From Marinitoga hydrogenitolerans DSM 16785 (GTDB lineage: Bacteria > Thermotogota > Thermotogae > Petrotogales > Petrotogaceae), in the NCBI RefSeq assembly GCF_900129175.1, contig NZ_FQUI01000014.1:1-46839 (forward strand): a DNA stretch of 46,839 bases, given 5' to 3'. Every line of letters starts with the position of its first letter. The stretch's first letter is position 1. Both the position numbers and the translations under genes were made by a program. The notes beneath the pieces were generated by a model. It had not been told where the DNA came from. It searched no databases and saw only the letters and a program-made list of their open reading frames with translations. Positions 24,140-32,838 of the stretch are shown here, one piece after another.

Positions 24140-24847
24140 ATGAGAAAATTTTGTGTATTTCTTTTTTTATTGCTTATGATTAATATTTTTTCTTTAAATG
24201 TTGTAACTTCAATAAAACCCTTAGAACTTATTGTTAAAGAAATTTCACCAAATGCTAGTATAACTAATATTTTTGATTCTTTTAACGATTTAAAAACCTC
24301 AAATACTGCACTTAACGATTATAAAAATATAGATTTAGTTATAATGATCAATAATGAATTAAAATTAGAAAAAAATCTCAATTCTGTTATCCTATCTGAA
24401 GGAGTTTTATATTATCCCTTTTTAGATAATCCCTATTTATGGACAGACCCACTGTATTCGGTAGTTATAGCATATAAAATAGAAAAAAAATTAGAAATTA
24501 TTGATCCTGAAAATTCTTTATATTATAGAGACAATTTGTTGAATTTTACTCAGAAATTAATTAACTTGTCTGAAGAATTCTCAAAATCCATTAAAGATAA
24601 GAATATAAAAATAATTGATATGAATAATTTGCTCACTCATTTTTATGAACGATACAATATTAATTATAAATTATACAGTGATGATATTTTAGTTACTAAT
24701 AAAGAAATACTAGTTTCAGAAAGACAATATAATAATATTACTTTTTCGGGTTTAAAAAATAAAAAAATCAACGTAGATATTTTGGCGAGTAATTATAACA
24801 ACATTTTAGATTTTTATAAATCTATTATTGATAATTTGATTCAATGA
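24140..24847 (+). CDS. Degenerate ZnuA/TroA-like periplasmic binding protein
   Basis: A 235-residue exported protein (signal peptide about 1-18). It follows the ZnuA outline: VVTSIKPLELIVKEISPN at the mature N-terminus, then NPYLWTDPLY, where ZnuA has DPHxWLDP, then a long connecting helix and a second lobe. Of the zinc ligands, the Pro-His-His loop is missing (SFNDLKTSNTAL instead), and the DPH His is Tyr; only the His in LLTHFYERY remains. It is short for the family (about 280-310) and has no ABC permease or ATPase beside it. It may bind another ligand, or be a decaying gene that is still intact. GGAGG ribosome site at 24130-24134. Confidence 0.65.
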   Translation: MRKFCVFLFLLLMINIFSLNVVTSIKPLELIVKEISPNASITNIFDSFNDLKTSNTALNDYKNIDLVIMINNELKLEKNLNSVILSEGVLYYPFLDNPYLWTDPLYSVVIAYKIEKKLEIIDPENSLYYRDNLLNFTQKLINLSEEFSKSIKDKNIKIIDMNNLLTHFYERYNINYKLYSDDILVTNKEILVSERQYNNITFSGLKNKKINVDILASNYNNILDFYKSIIDNLIQ

Positions 24848-24850
24848 TTT

Positions 24851-24880
24851 ATGGACAGTCAATTGACTGTCCATTTTTAA
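24851..24880 (+). terminator. Terminator after the ZnuA-like gene
   Basis: A 24-bp perfect palindrome (24851-24874; half-site ATGGACAGTCAA) followed by TTTTTAA. It begins three bases after the stop codon and ends before the next ribosome-binding site, so it may attenuate rather than abolish transcription of the flavoprotein gene. Confidence 0.8.
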
Positions 24881-24894
24881 TCGGAGGTATATTT

Positions 24895-26085
24895 ATGAAT
24901 ATAGAATTTGATGTAATAATAATAGGTGCTGGCCCTAGTGGATTATTTTGTGGCTCAAATATTAAGAATAAAAAAATTTTAATTTTAGAAAAAAATAATA
25001 GTCCAGGAAAAAAATTATTAATTTCCGGTGGTGGAAAATGTAATTTTTCTAATACTGATGATCTCAAAGAATTAATAACACATTATGGTAATAAAAAAAA
25101 TTTTATAAAAAAAGCTTTGTACCACTTTTCTAATAAAGAGTTATTAGAAAAAATAGATTTTGAATATATTATTCAGGAAAATAAAGTTTTCCCAAAAAGT
25201 ATGCGTTCAAAAACTGTATTAAATTGGTTAATGAAAAAATGCGAAGAAAATAGAGTTGATATAATTTATAATTCAAAGGTTATAAATGTAAAAAAGATTG
25301 ATTCTAAGTTTGTTGTGGAAACAGAAAATAAAACTTATTATTCTGATTATTTGATAGTTTCAACTGGAGGTAAATCATATCCCTCATTAGGAACAACTGG
25401 AGATGGTTATAAAATTGCAAAAAAATTCGGTCATAATATAATACAACCAAAACCAGCTTTAACACCTATTTTCATAAAAGATTATTATTTTTCTGATTTA
25501 TCTGGTTTTTCAACTGAAGTTATTTTAAGAATAAAAAAAGAAAAATTTTTTGGAAAATTACTTTTTACTCATAAAGGATTTTCAGGCCCTGTGATTTTAA
25601 ATAGTTCGAGACTTATATCCAATGGTAATGAAATAACAATTTCATTCGTAAAATTCGAAACGGAAGATAATTTTAGAGAAGATTTTATAAAAACTATTAA
25701 TAATAATAAAAACAAAGAGATTTTTTTTGTTCTAAAACGATATAATCTATCCAAAAGATTTATTGCAATTATGTTCAAAACGCTCAAATTAAATAAAAAA
25801 ACAAAATGTGGTAATATTTCAAAAAATGACAGAAATAAAATAATAAATTTTTTATATAATCATAAATTTGTTGTTGATAGAATTGGAGATTTTAATATTG
25901 CAATGGTTACATCAGGTGGCGTGGATACAACTGAAATAAATTCTAAAACTTTTGAATCAAAATTAATTAAAAATTTGTATTTTATAGGTGAAGTATTAGA
26001 TGTGGATGGGGACACTGGAGGATATAATATACAATGGGCATTTTCTTCAGCTAAATCCGCTGCTGATAATATAAGTTATAAATGA
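24895..26085 (+). CDS. BaiN/HI0933-like FAD-dependent flavoprotein
   Basis: A 396-residue flavoprotein of the HI0933 (YhiN/BaiN) family. FAD-binding GAGPSGLFCG near the N-terminus, the family signature KKLLISGGGKCNFSN, STGGKSYPSLGTTGDGYKIA in the middle, the insert opening TPIF, and VTSGGVDTTEIN plus LYFIGEVLDVDGDTGGYN at the C-terminus. In gut clostridia a BaiN member reduces bile-acid intermediates, but the general substrate is unknown. ATG 24895 follows GGAGG; the upstream in-frame extension would pass through the terminator hairpin. It converges on sbcC with 10 bases between stop codons. Confidence 0.87.
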   Translation: MNIEFDVIIIGAGPSGLFCGSNIKNKKILILEKNNSPGKKLLISGGGKCNFSNTDDLKELITHYGNKKNFIKKALYHFSNKELLEKIDFEYIIQENKVFPKSMRSKTVLNWLMKKCEENRVDIIYNSKVINVKKIDSKFVVETENKTYYSDYLIVSTGGKSYPSLGTTGDGYKIAKKFGHNIIQPKPALTPIFIKDYYFSDLSGFSTEVILRIKKEKFFGKLLFTHKGFSGPVILNSSRLISNGNEITISFVKFETEDNFREDFIKTINNNKNKEIFFVLKRYNLSKRFIAIMFKTLKLNKKTKCGNISKNDRNKIINFLYNHKFVVDRIGDFNIAMVTSGGVDTTEINSKTFESKLIKNLYFIGEVLDVDGDTGGYNIQWAFSSAKSAADNISYK

Positions 26086-26115
26086 ATTCCGGCGTTTAAT
26101 TGCCGGAATTTGTTA
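26085..26115. terminator. Bidirectional terminator enclosing two stop codons
   Basis: Nine-bp stem AATTCCGGC/GCCGGAATT. The stop of the flavoprotein gene ends at the first arm's edge, the stop of sbcC lies in the loop (26096-26098), and the second arm is made of the last codons of sbcC. One hairpin so serves both converging genes. Confidence 0.7.
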
Positions 26116-28909
26116 TTTCTATTATATTTTCAGCCATTTCAGAAAATGTTCCGTCATGTGTTACTATGAAAGCTTGTTCTATTTCATTTAACATATTTTT
26201 AAGATTTTCAGCAAGCATATTTCGTCTTTCTTCATCAAGATTAATTGTTGGCTCATCTAAAATATAAATATTTGCTTTTGACAAGAAATTCACCAATGCT
26301 GTTCGTATAGCTATAGCTACGCTAACCTGTTCTCCACCTGAAAGAATAGAAAATTCACGATCACCTTTAACGGGATCTCTTAAAATAACCAAATACTCTT
26401 TTTCGGAACTCCAAATTATATTTTCATTTTTCCCTGAAATTTTTCTATAATTTTCTGTAGCTATTTTTGAAATAATGTCAGTAAATTCTGAGCTTACATA
26501 TTTTCCCATTAATTTAATTTTATCCCTAAATTCTTTTGTTAAAATATACTTTTCTTCATTTGTATTTTTTTCTTCTTCAAATTTAGATATTTTTTGTTCT
26601 TTCTCTCTTTTTTCTGTTATCTTAATCTCAAGATTTTTTTTATTTGCCTTTAAAGATCCATATTGTGAATTTAAATTAATTAATATTTTCTTTATGCTAT
26701 TTAGGTTTTTTTCTAAATTTTTCTTTTTTTCTTCCAATAATAATAAATCTGGATAGTTATTAGCTTTTTGTTTTAATTTTTCAATCTCTTTTTTTATAAC
26801 TTCAATCTCTTTTTCTATGTCTTCATAATCTTTAATATACTTTTCAAGATTTTTTGCTATATTTTTGTTTTCGATATAAACTTCATAATCTTTTTTGTAT
26901 TTTATTTTTATATTCTCGATATTAGATTTTTCTTTTCTTAATCTTTCTAACTCTATATCAAGATTTTCATAATCACTGATTTCTTTTTTTAGTTCTTCCA
27001 TTTTTTTTATATTTTTTTCTTTTTTATTATTTAATAATATAATTTCATTTTGTATTTCATTAAAGTTTTTCATATTATCATTTTTTTCTTTTTCCATTTC
27101 TAAAATTTGCTTTCTTATATTTTTGAGATTACTTTCAATTTCAGTTATAGATTTTAGTATTTCATTAGAAGTATTTCTTAATTCTTTTTCTTTTTCAGCA
27201 AGATTTCCATATTTTCTTTCTAAATTACTTTTTTGATTTAAGAGATTCTCTCTTCCCTTTTTCTTATCTTGAATATCGCTTAAATATTTATTATATGTTT
27301 TAATGTCGCTTTTAACCTCATTTAAATCATTTAATTCTTTCTCTAATTTGTTTTTTGGATTATCCAATTTTTGTATTTTCTTTTTTATTTCTTTAATTTC
27401 ATTATTTAAATTTTTTATTGAATTATCAAAATAGGTATTACTTCCACCTTTTTCTTCAAGATTCAAACATTTTTCATCTAAGATAGGACAAATTCCATTT
27501 GATAATTGTTTTTTTGAATTTTCTAAATTTTCAAGTTTAAGCTTTAACTCATCGAACTTTTTGCTTAAACTTTCTTCTTCAACAATTTTACTTTTTATTT
27601 CTTTTATTGCACTTTCAATTTTAGTTAATTTTTTTTCTTTTTCTTCTAAATGCTGTTTATAGTAATCTTCTTTCTTTATTTCATCATCTAATATACTTAA
27701 ATTAAAAACTATTTCATTATATTTATCTAAATCCATTTTAAATAGTTTGTTTTCAACATCAAGTTGTTCTCTTTTTTTTAAAATTTTTTCGATTTCATTC
27801 TGAAGAATTTTTTCCTTATTTTCAAATTCAACTAGTTTGTTATCTGTTTGTGCTAACACATTTTTTATATTTTCCAAATTTTTATTTTCATTATTTATTT
27901 TTTCTTTAAAAACTTTTTTTTCTGTCTCTAAATCATTTATCTTCTTTTGTAATTTATCTCTTAATTTTTGTTTTTTTATTAGTTCTTTTTCAGAATCATT
28001 TAGCGTTGTTAACTTTTTTTCTGCTTTTATATATTCATTATATCCATTTTCGGTACTTTTTAGCATTTCTACAGCCATTTGAGCATCAGCAATTTGTTTT
28101 TTTAATTTATCTTTATTTTCTTGTTTATTATTAAGATGTGCTTCTTTTATTTCTAAATTACGTTTTATTTTTTCTAAAGTTTTAATTTCGAGATCCTTTT
28201 TCTTTATTTCTTGTTCAAAAACTTTTTCTTGATTTTCAAGTTCATCTATTTTTTTCTTTAAATTTAAAATATCTGCGTTAATTTTCTCAAGTTCTTCTTC
28301 TACATTATTATATTCTTTTAATTGTTCTTTCAATAGATTTATTTTTTCTTCATATATTGATAGTAAATTTTTATATTTATTTTCTGAATTTAAAAGATGT
28401 GTATATATTTTTTCATATATTTCTGTATCAAAAATCTTATTGAACAATTCTTTTCTTTGTGATGGACTTAGATTAAAAATATTGATAAGATCATTTTGAT
28501 AAGCACTTATAACATTTTTAAAAATTTCTTTTGAATTTTTTCCATTAATTCCAGCCAATTCAGCAATTTTTTTTAAAACATATTCTTTTCTTTCAGATAA
28601 TGTGTCTCCATTTTTTTCTTTTAACATATGTTTACTCTGATTCCCAATTTTTTTTTCAACTATATATTCCACATCATCATTTCCTACAAATTCAACTGTT
28701 ATAGTTGAAAATTTTGCTTCTTTATTAACGGCATTTTTTAGGTTTTTATCTCTTGGTTCAACATCAAAAAGAGCTATACCAAGAGCTTCAAATATAGAAC
28801 TTTTGCCTGAACCATTTTTGCCCAATAAAATATTTATTCCATTCTTAAACTCTATTGTTTTATCTATATGATTTCTATAATTTTTCAATGAAATTTTATT
28901 TATTTTCAT
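26096..28909 (-). CDS. sbcC: Exonuclease subunit SbcC (Rad50-like ATPase), atypical hook
   Basis: A 937-residue SMC-like ATPase that works with SbcD in processing DNA ends and hairpins. Walker A GKNGSGKSS (30-38), signature FSILSGGEQVS and Walker B IYILDEPTINLD near the C-terminus, with two long Glu/Lys-rich coiled coils between. At the coil apex, where Rad50 has the CxxC zinc hook, there is CPILDEKC (Cys474, Cys481), spacing C-x6-C. A hook with different geometry is possible, or loss of zinc-mediated dimerisation. The ATG overlaps the sbcD stop by 14 bases. Confidence 0.92.
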   Translation of the reverse strand: MKINKISLKNYRNHIDKTIEFKNGINILLGKNGSGKSSIFEALGIALFDVEPRDKNLKNAVNKEAKFSTITVEFVGNDDVEYIVEKKIGNQSKHMLKEKNGDTLSERKEYVLKKIAELAGINGKNSKEIFKNVISAYQNDLINIFNLSPSQRKELFNKIFDTEIYEKIYTHLLNSENKYKNLLSIYEEKINLLKEQLKEYNNVEEELEKINADILNLKKKIDELENQEKVFEQEIKKKDLEIKTLEKIKRNLEIKEAHLNNKQENKDKLKKQIADAQMAVEMLKSTENGYNEYIKAEKKLTTLNDSEKELIKKQKLRDKLQKKINDLETEKKVFKEKINNENKNLENIKNVLAQTDNKLVEFENKEKILQNEIEKILKKREQLDVENKLFKMDLDKYNEIVFNLSILDDEIKKEDYYKQHLEEKEKKLTKIESAIKEIKSKIVEEESLSKKFDELKLKLENLENSKKQLSNGICPILDEKCLNLEEKGGSNTYFDNSIKNLNNEIKEIKKKIQKLDNPKNKLEKELNDLNEVKSDIKTYNKYLSDIQDKKKGRENLLNQKSNLERKYGNLAEKEKELRNTSNEILKSITEIESNLKNIRKQILEMEKEKNDNMKNFNEIQNEIILLNNKKEKNIKKMEELKKEISDYENLDIELERLRKEKSNIENIKIKYKKDYEVYIENKNIAKNLEKYIKDYEDIEKEIEVIKKEIEKLKQKANNYPDLLLLEEKKKNLEKNLNSIKKILINLNSQYGSLKANKKNLEIKITEKREKEQKISKFEEEKNTNEEKYILTKEFRDKIKLMGKYVSSEFTDIISKIATENYRKISGKNENIIWSSEKEYLVILRDPVKGDREFSILSGGEQVSVAIAIRTALVNFLSKANIYILDEPTINLDEERRNMLAENLKNMLNEIEQAFIVTHDGTFSEMAENIIEITNSGN

Positions 28910-30053
28910 CTATTTCACCCTTTATCAGTTTATTTAAAAAATGATCAAAAACTTCAAAAATTTCATTATCATTTTCTGTAATTTTTTCTTTTAACTTTTC
29001 AATGTAATTAACTGTCTCCACACTATTTTTAGAAAAGATATTCCCCCATTTTTTAACAACTTTATATTCTATGCTTTTAGTATCAACTTCTTCAAATGAA
29101 TTATATTCTTCATTTATATCATATTTTTTTTGTATGAGTACTTTTAATACTCCTTTATCTTTTAAAATCTGCTCTATTTCATTATCTTCAATTAATCCAT
29201 CAGAATCCACTAATATTTTTAAAATAATTATTTCATTATATTCAATCTCTATATCTTTTATTTTCTCTATAATATTTTCAGATGATTTGAATTTATATGA
29301 TGTTATTTTTCTTTTTTTCGAAGGATAAAATTTGTATTCTTTGTTTTCTGTATTAAATATAATATATCCTTTATTATTTTTTTCATTTAAATCCCAATAT
29401 TCAGGACAACCTGGTACAAAAAAATATGGCAAATCTTCTGGATATATTTTAAAACTATGCAAATGACCTCCAGCAATATATAAAACTTTATCTTTAAACA
29501 AATCAATTATTTCTCTTTTTGTACATCCTGGAATAAAGTTTCCACCAATTGCAGTATGTGCTATAACTATATTTTTTTCATTTTCATCTAATTTTTTTGA
29601 TAATACTAAAAGAATATCATCTATAAGGACTCCATGATAAGGTATACCATAAAAATTTATATTGTCTATTCTTATTGGAATAAAATTATAATCATCTCCA
29701 TTTTTTTTAAATTTTGGTACTTTAACCAGTCCTTTATTTTCCAAATAAGATATCCACGAATCGTTATGAGAATAAATTTTATCGTGATTTCCTTCTATTA
29801 ATAATGTCGTGATATTAGATTTTTTAAGTTTTTCAAGAATATTTTCTGTTTTAAATAATATATCAGGTAATAATGAACTTCTATCAAATAAATCTCCAGC
29901 AATAATAAAAATATCTACTTTATTTTCAATAGCTTCATCGACAATATATTCAGCAGCTAAAAAATAATCTTCATAACGTATTTTAGAATATTCTCCAATT
30001 CCTCCTGTAGGCCTTCTTCCCAAATGCCAATCAGATGTGTGTAAAATTTTCAT
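28896..30053 (-). CDS. sbcD: Exonuclease subunit SbcD (Mre11-like nuclease)
   Basis: A 385-residue Mn-dependent phosphoesterase forming the nuclease of the SbcCD complex. All five metal motifs are visible in order: SDWHLG (7-12), GDLFDRS (about 53-59), GNHD (about 92-95), AHT (about 167-169) and GHLHS (about 196-200). The C-terminal part carries the capping domain and the SbcC-binding helices. ATG 30053 follows AAGGAG. Coupled to sbcC by overlap; together they cover minus-strand DNA double-strand-end repair. Confidence 0.94.
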   Translation of the reverse strand: MKILHTSDWHLGRRPTGGIGEYSKIRYEDYFLAAEYIVDEAIENKVDIFIIAGDLFDRSSLLPDILFKTENILEKLKKSNITTLLIEGNHDKIYSHNDSWISYLENKGLVKVPKFKKNGDDYNFIPIRIDNINFYGIPYHGVLIDDILLVLSKKLDENEKNIVIAHTAIGGNFIPGCTKREIIDLFKDKVLYIAGGHLHSFKIYPEDLPYFFVPGCPEYWDLNEKNNKGYIIFNTENKEYKFYPSKKRKITSYKFKSSENIIEKIKDIEIEYNEIIILKILVDSDGLIEDNEIEQILKDKGVLKVLIQKKYDINEEYNSFEEVDTKSIEYKVVKKWGNIFSKNSVETVNYIEKLKEKITENDNEIFEVFDHFLNKLIKGEIDENK

Positions 30054-30191
30054 ATTTAGTCTCCTTTTTATTAAATTTTATAATTTATTATAGAATAATT
30101 ATATCATAATTATACATCTAAAATTATTTTTATAACTTATGATATAATATTATTGTTTTTATTATATAAAAATTGTAAGGAGTGATATTGA

Positions 30192-32798
30192 GTGAAAAAA
30201 TATTTAGTGCTATTATTTTTATTTATTTCTTTTATAGTATTTGCTGCAGATTATGATTTAACTGTTAAAATTTTGGAAAATTCAAAGGTTATACTTGGTA
30301 CCATGAAAGTACATCTTTCAGATAATGAGGATCCATATTTTGCCTTATTTCCTAATTTAGAAAGCAAGGATAATCCATATATAAATGCATTGTTTGAATC
30401 AAAGAGGAAATCTAAAATTGAAATTTTAGAAGTTAAAGATGAAAATAATAATTATTTAGATTATACTATAGAAGACTATTCATCAAAAAGATTCAGAGAT
30501 TATCAAATAAAAAATTCACTTTTAAAAGTAAAATCAAAAGAAAAAACATTAATAATAAAATTTAAAACATATTTATTTGATGGAAATGCTCCTGATAATG
30601 TTTTTTTTGATGACATTATAATATGGAGATTTGGATGGTATCCTTTAATATTTGATAGAAATACTGATTATTCACTTTCTTCGCATAATGTATCTATACA
30701 ATTTGAAAATTTGAATAAAAAGTTTATACCTATAATATCAGGAATATATAAAAAAGGGATTTACTACTCATATGGAAAATACAGAACTATGCCTTTAATA
30801 TTAGCAAATAAAAATTCTTATAAAAACCTTACATTAAATACCAAAAATTATGAAATTAATGTATGGTTTAGAAAAGGGCAAGAACAAAGAGCAGCTATTA
30901 TGGCTACACATGTAATAAAAGCTTTAGAATTACATACAAAAGATTTTGGTGAATTAAAATATAAAAAAATAAATATTGTTCAAGATCCATATCCTGGAGT
31001 ATACGGCATGGCTGCTGACGGTATCTTTTTATTAGGAGATGGTTTTTTTACCACAGCTGATTTAGTATTGCCAGGACTATTCGAACCCTTAACTTTTTAT
31101 GTTATTTCTCATGAATTAGCACATATGTGGTTTGGAATAGGTGTAGGTGTGGATTTTGCAAATAATAATTTTATGAGTGAATCCTTAGCTGATTATTCTG
31201 CTCATATCTCTATGTATGAAAAATATGATGATGATAGATTATATAATACATTTCTCCCTGATATTCTGGTTGAAAATATTACAAAAGATATTACAAAGGA
31301 CTTTTCTGAATTGGACCAAGCTGCTATATTCAAATTAGGATATTATAATATTGAAAACGCTATTAAAGATAATATTGATGAAATTCCTGCGAATTTTGCA
31401 TCTTATATATATTATAATAAAGGAAAAAGAGCATTATTCTCCTTAGAAGAATACCTCTCAAGAAAAAAACTATTAAATATATTATCTGAATACTATTATG
31501 AGTATAAAGATAAAAATCCGACTGAAGAGGAATTTTTCGATTTCCTTTCAAAATATGTTGAAAAAGATATATTATATGATTTATTTGAAAATCCAAAAAG
31601 CTTTGATGCTTCTGTAAAGCGTATAAAAGACAAAATAATTATAGATTTAGATAATATGAAAATACCGACAAAAATTAGAATTATCACTGAAGATGGAACA
31701 AAAGAAATTATAACTACTAAAAATATAGAATTAGAGTATGATCCTTCTATTAAAATTGATATTGATCCAGAAATGCATACTTTTGACATTGAAAGGCATA
31801 ATAATCACTTTCCAATACAAATTAGAAATAATTTATTTGATACAGATATTTCTAAATATGATGCATATGGTATAAATATAATTGGAAATTTTGACTATAC
31901 AGAGAATTATTCCTCACAATATTTATCCTTATCTTTTGAAAAATACCCATATTATAATATTGATTTTGGACAATATTCTACTTTTTCAAGTGATTATAAT
32001 TTAGTTGATATGGGATTAACTACTAACTTGAATTTAAATCCTAATCCTTGGATAAACTTAAAACTAAACTATCTGAAAAGTTATTATTTTGATATGCAAG
32101 ATTTAAATGGTAATTTTATGTTATCCATACCAAATGAATTGGATATAGGAGAATCATCAAAAGTTATTGCTTCAACAACACATTTTGGATTTTATGGGCA
32201 ATTTTTGGAGTCTAACAATTATTATTTAAGTCCCTACCTGATATTTGAAAATCTATATAATTTAGGGTTATATTTCGCTGGACAATATTATTTTATGAAC
32301 AGTTTAAATAATTATATTCATGCTTTTTCATTCAATACTGCATATTTTTTCGATAATTACTCTCCAATATTAAACTCATTTAGTATAGAATTAGATTATT
32401 CAAATAACTACGTATTTAATCCATTATATGGAAAAGTTTCTTTAATTAAAGAAAATGATGAATTATTGAATAATTTGAGTTTAGCTAAGCAGATTTTAGG
32501 TATAAACATAGAACTATTAAATTTTTCTGATAATTCTAATAAGAGAATGAATTTCTATAATTTATTTTCTGTTGGAGATATTGATACGACATTAAGTTTA
32601 ATTTATAAAAATGTTGACTTTAATAATCTTTTTGGATTTTCCTTTGTAATTTCACCAGAAATCTATTTTCTTTTAGATCAAAATATTCCTATAAATTTGG
32701 AATTTAATTATTATTACTATCCAAAATCAAATCTATATACAATTACATTTTCACTAAATACAGCATTAGATACTACTATACGAAATATCATAAACTAA
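30192..32798 (+). CDS. Exported M1-like metallopeptidase with predicted C-terminal beta-barrel
   Basis: An 868-residue protein: signal peptide (about 1-18), an M1-type beta-rich N-domain (about 19-215), a gluzincin catalytic domain (about 220-480), a small beta domain (about 490-545), then about 320 residues of alternating, Tyr/Asn/Phe-rich strands (about 545-868) that look like an outer-membrane barrel of 14-16 strands. Zinc ligands His307, His311 (HELAH) and Glu330 (HExxH-x18-E) are intact. The aminopeptidase GxMEN motif is missing; YGMAADG occupies its place, so exopeptidase specificity may differ. GTG 30192 follows AAGGAG. It stands alone between sbcD (divergent) and the Mbx operon. A barrel fused to an M1 domain is unusual. 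Confidence 0.75.
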   Translation: MKKYLVLLFLFISFIVFAADYDLTVKILENSKVILGTMKVHLSDNEDPYFALFPNLESKDNPYINALFESKRKSKIEILEVKDENNNYLDYTIEDYSSKRFRDYQIKNSLLKVKSKEKTLIIKFKTYLFDGNAPDNVFFDDIIIWRFGWYPLIFDRNTDYSLSSHNVSIQFENLNKKFIPIISGIYKKGIYYSYGKYRTMPLILANKNSYKNLTLNTKNYEINVWFRKGQEQRAAIMATHVIKALELHTKDFGELKYKKINIVQDPYPGVYGMAADGIFLLGDGFFTTADLVLPGLFEPLTFYVISHELAHMWFGIGVGVDFANNNFMSESLADYSAHISMYEKYDDDRLYNTFLPDILVENITKDITKDFSELDQAAIFKLGYYNIENAIKDNIDEIPANFASYIYYNKGKRALFSLEEYLSRKKLLNILSEYYYEYKDKNPTEEEFFDFLSKYVEKDILYDLFENPKSFDASVKRIKDKIIIDLDNMKIPTKIRIITEDGTKEIITTKNIELEYDPSIKIDIDPEMHTFDIERHNNHFPIQIRNNLFDTDISKYDAYGINIIGNFDYTENYSSQYLSLSFEKYPYYNIDFGQYSTFSSDYNLVDMGLTTNLNLNPNPWINLKLNYLKSYYFDMQDLNGNFMLSIPNELDIGESSKVIASTTHFGFYGQFLESNNYYLSPYLIFENLYNLGLYFAGQYYFMNSLNNYIHAFSFNTAYFFDNYSPILNSFSIELDYSNNYVFNPLYGKVSLIKENDELLNNLSLAKQILGINIELLNFSDNSNKRMNFYNLFSVGDIDTTLSLIYKNVDFNNLFGFSFVISPEIYFLLDQNIPINLEFNYYYYPKSNLYTITFSLNTALDTTIRNIIN

Positions 32799-32838
32799 AA
32801 GGTGAAGGAATTATCCTTCACCTTTTATATTTTATTTT
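32797..32838. terminator. Terminator between the M1-like gene and the Mbx operon
   Basis: Thirteen-bp stem (AAAAGGTGAAGGA and complement), loop ATTA, T-rich on both sides; it can end both converging transcripts. Confidence 0.85.
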
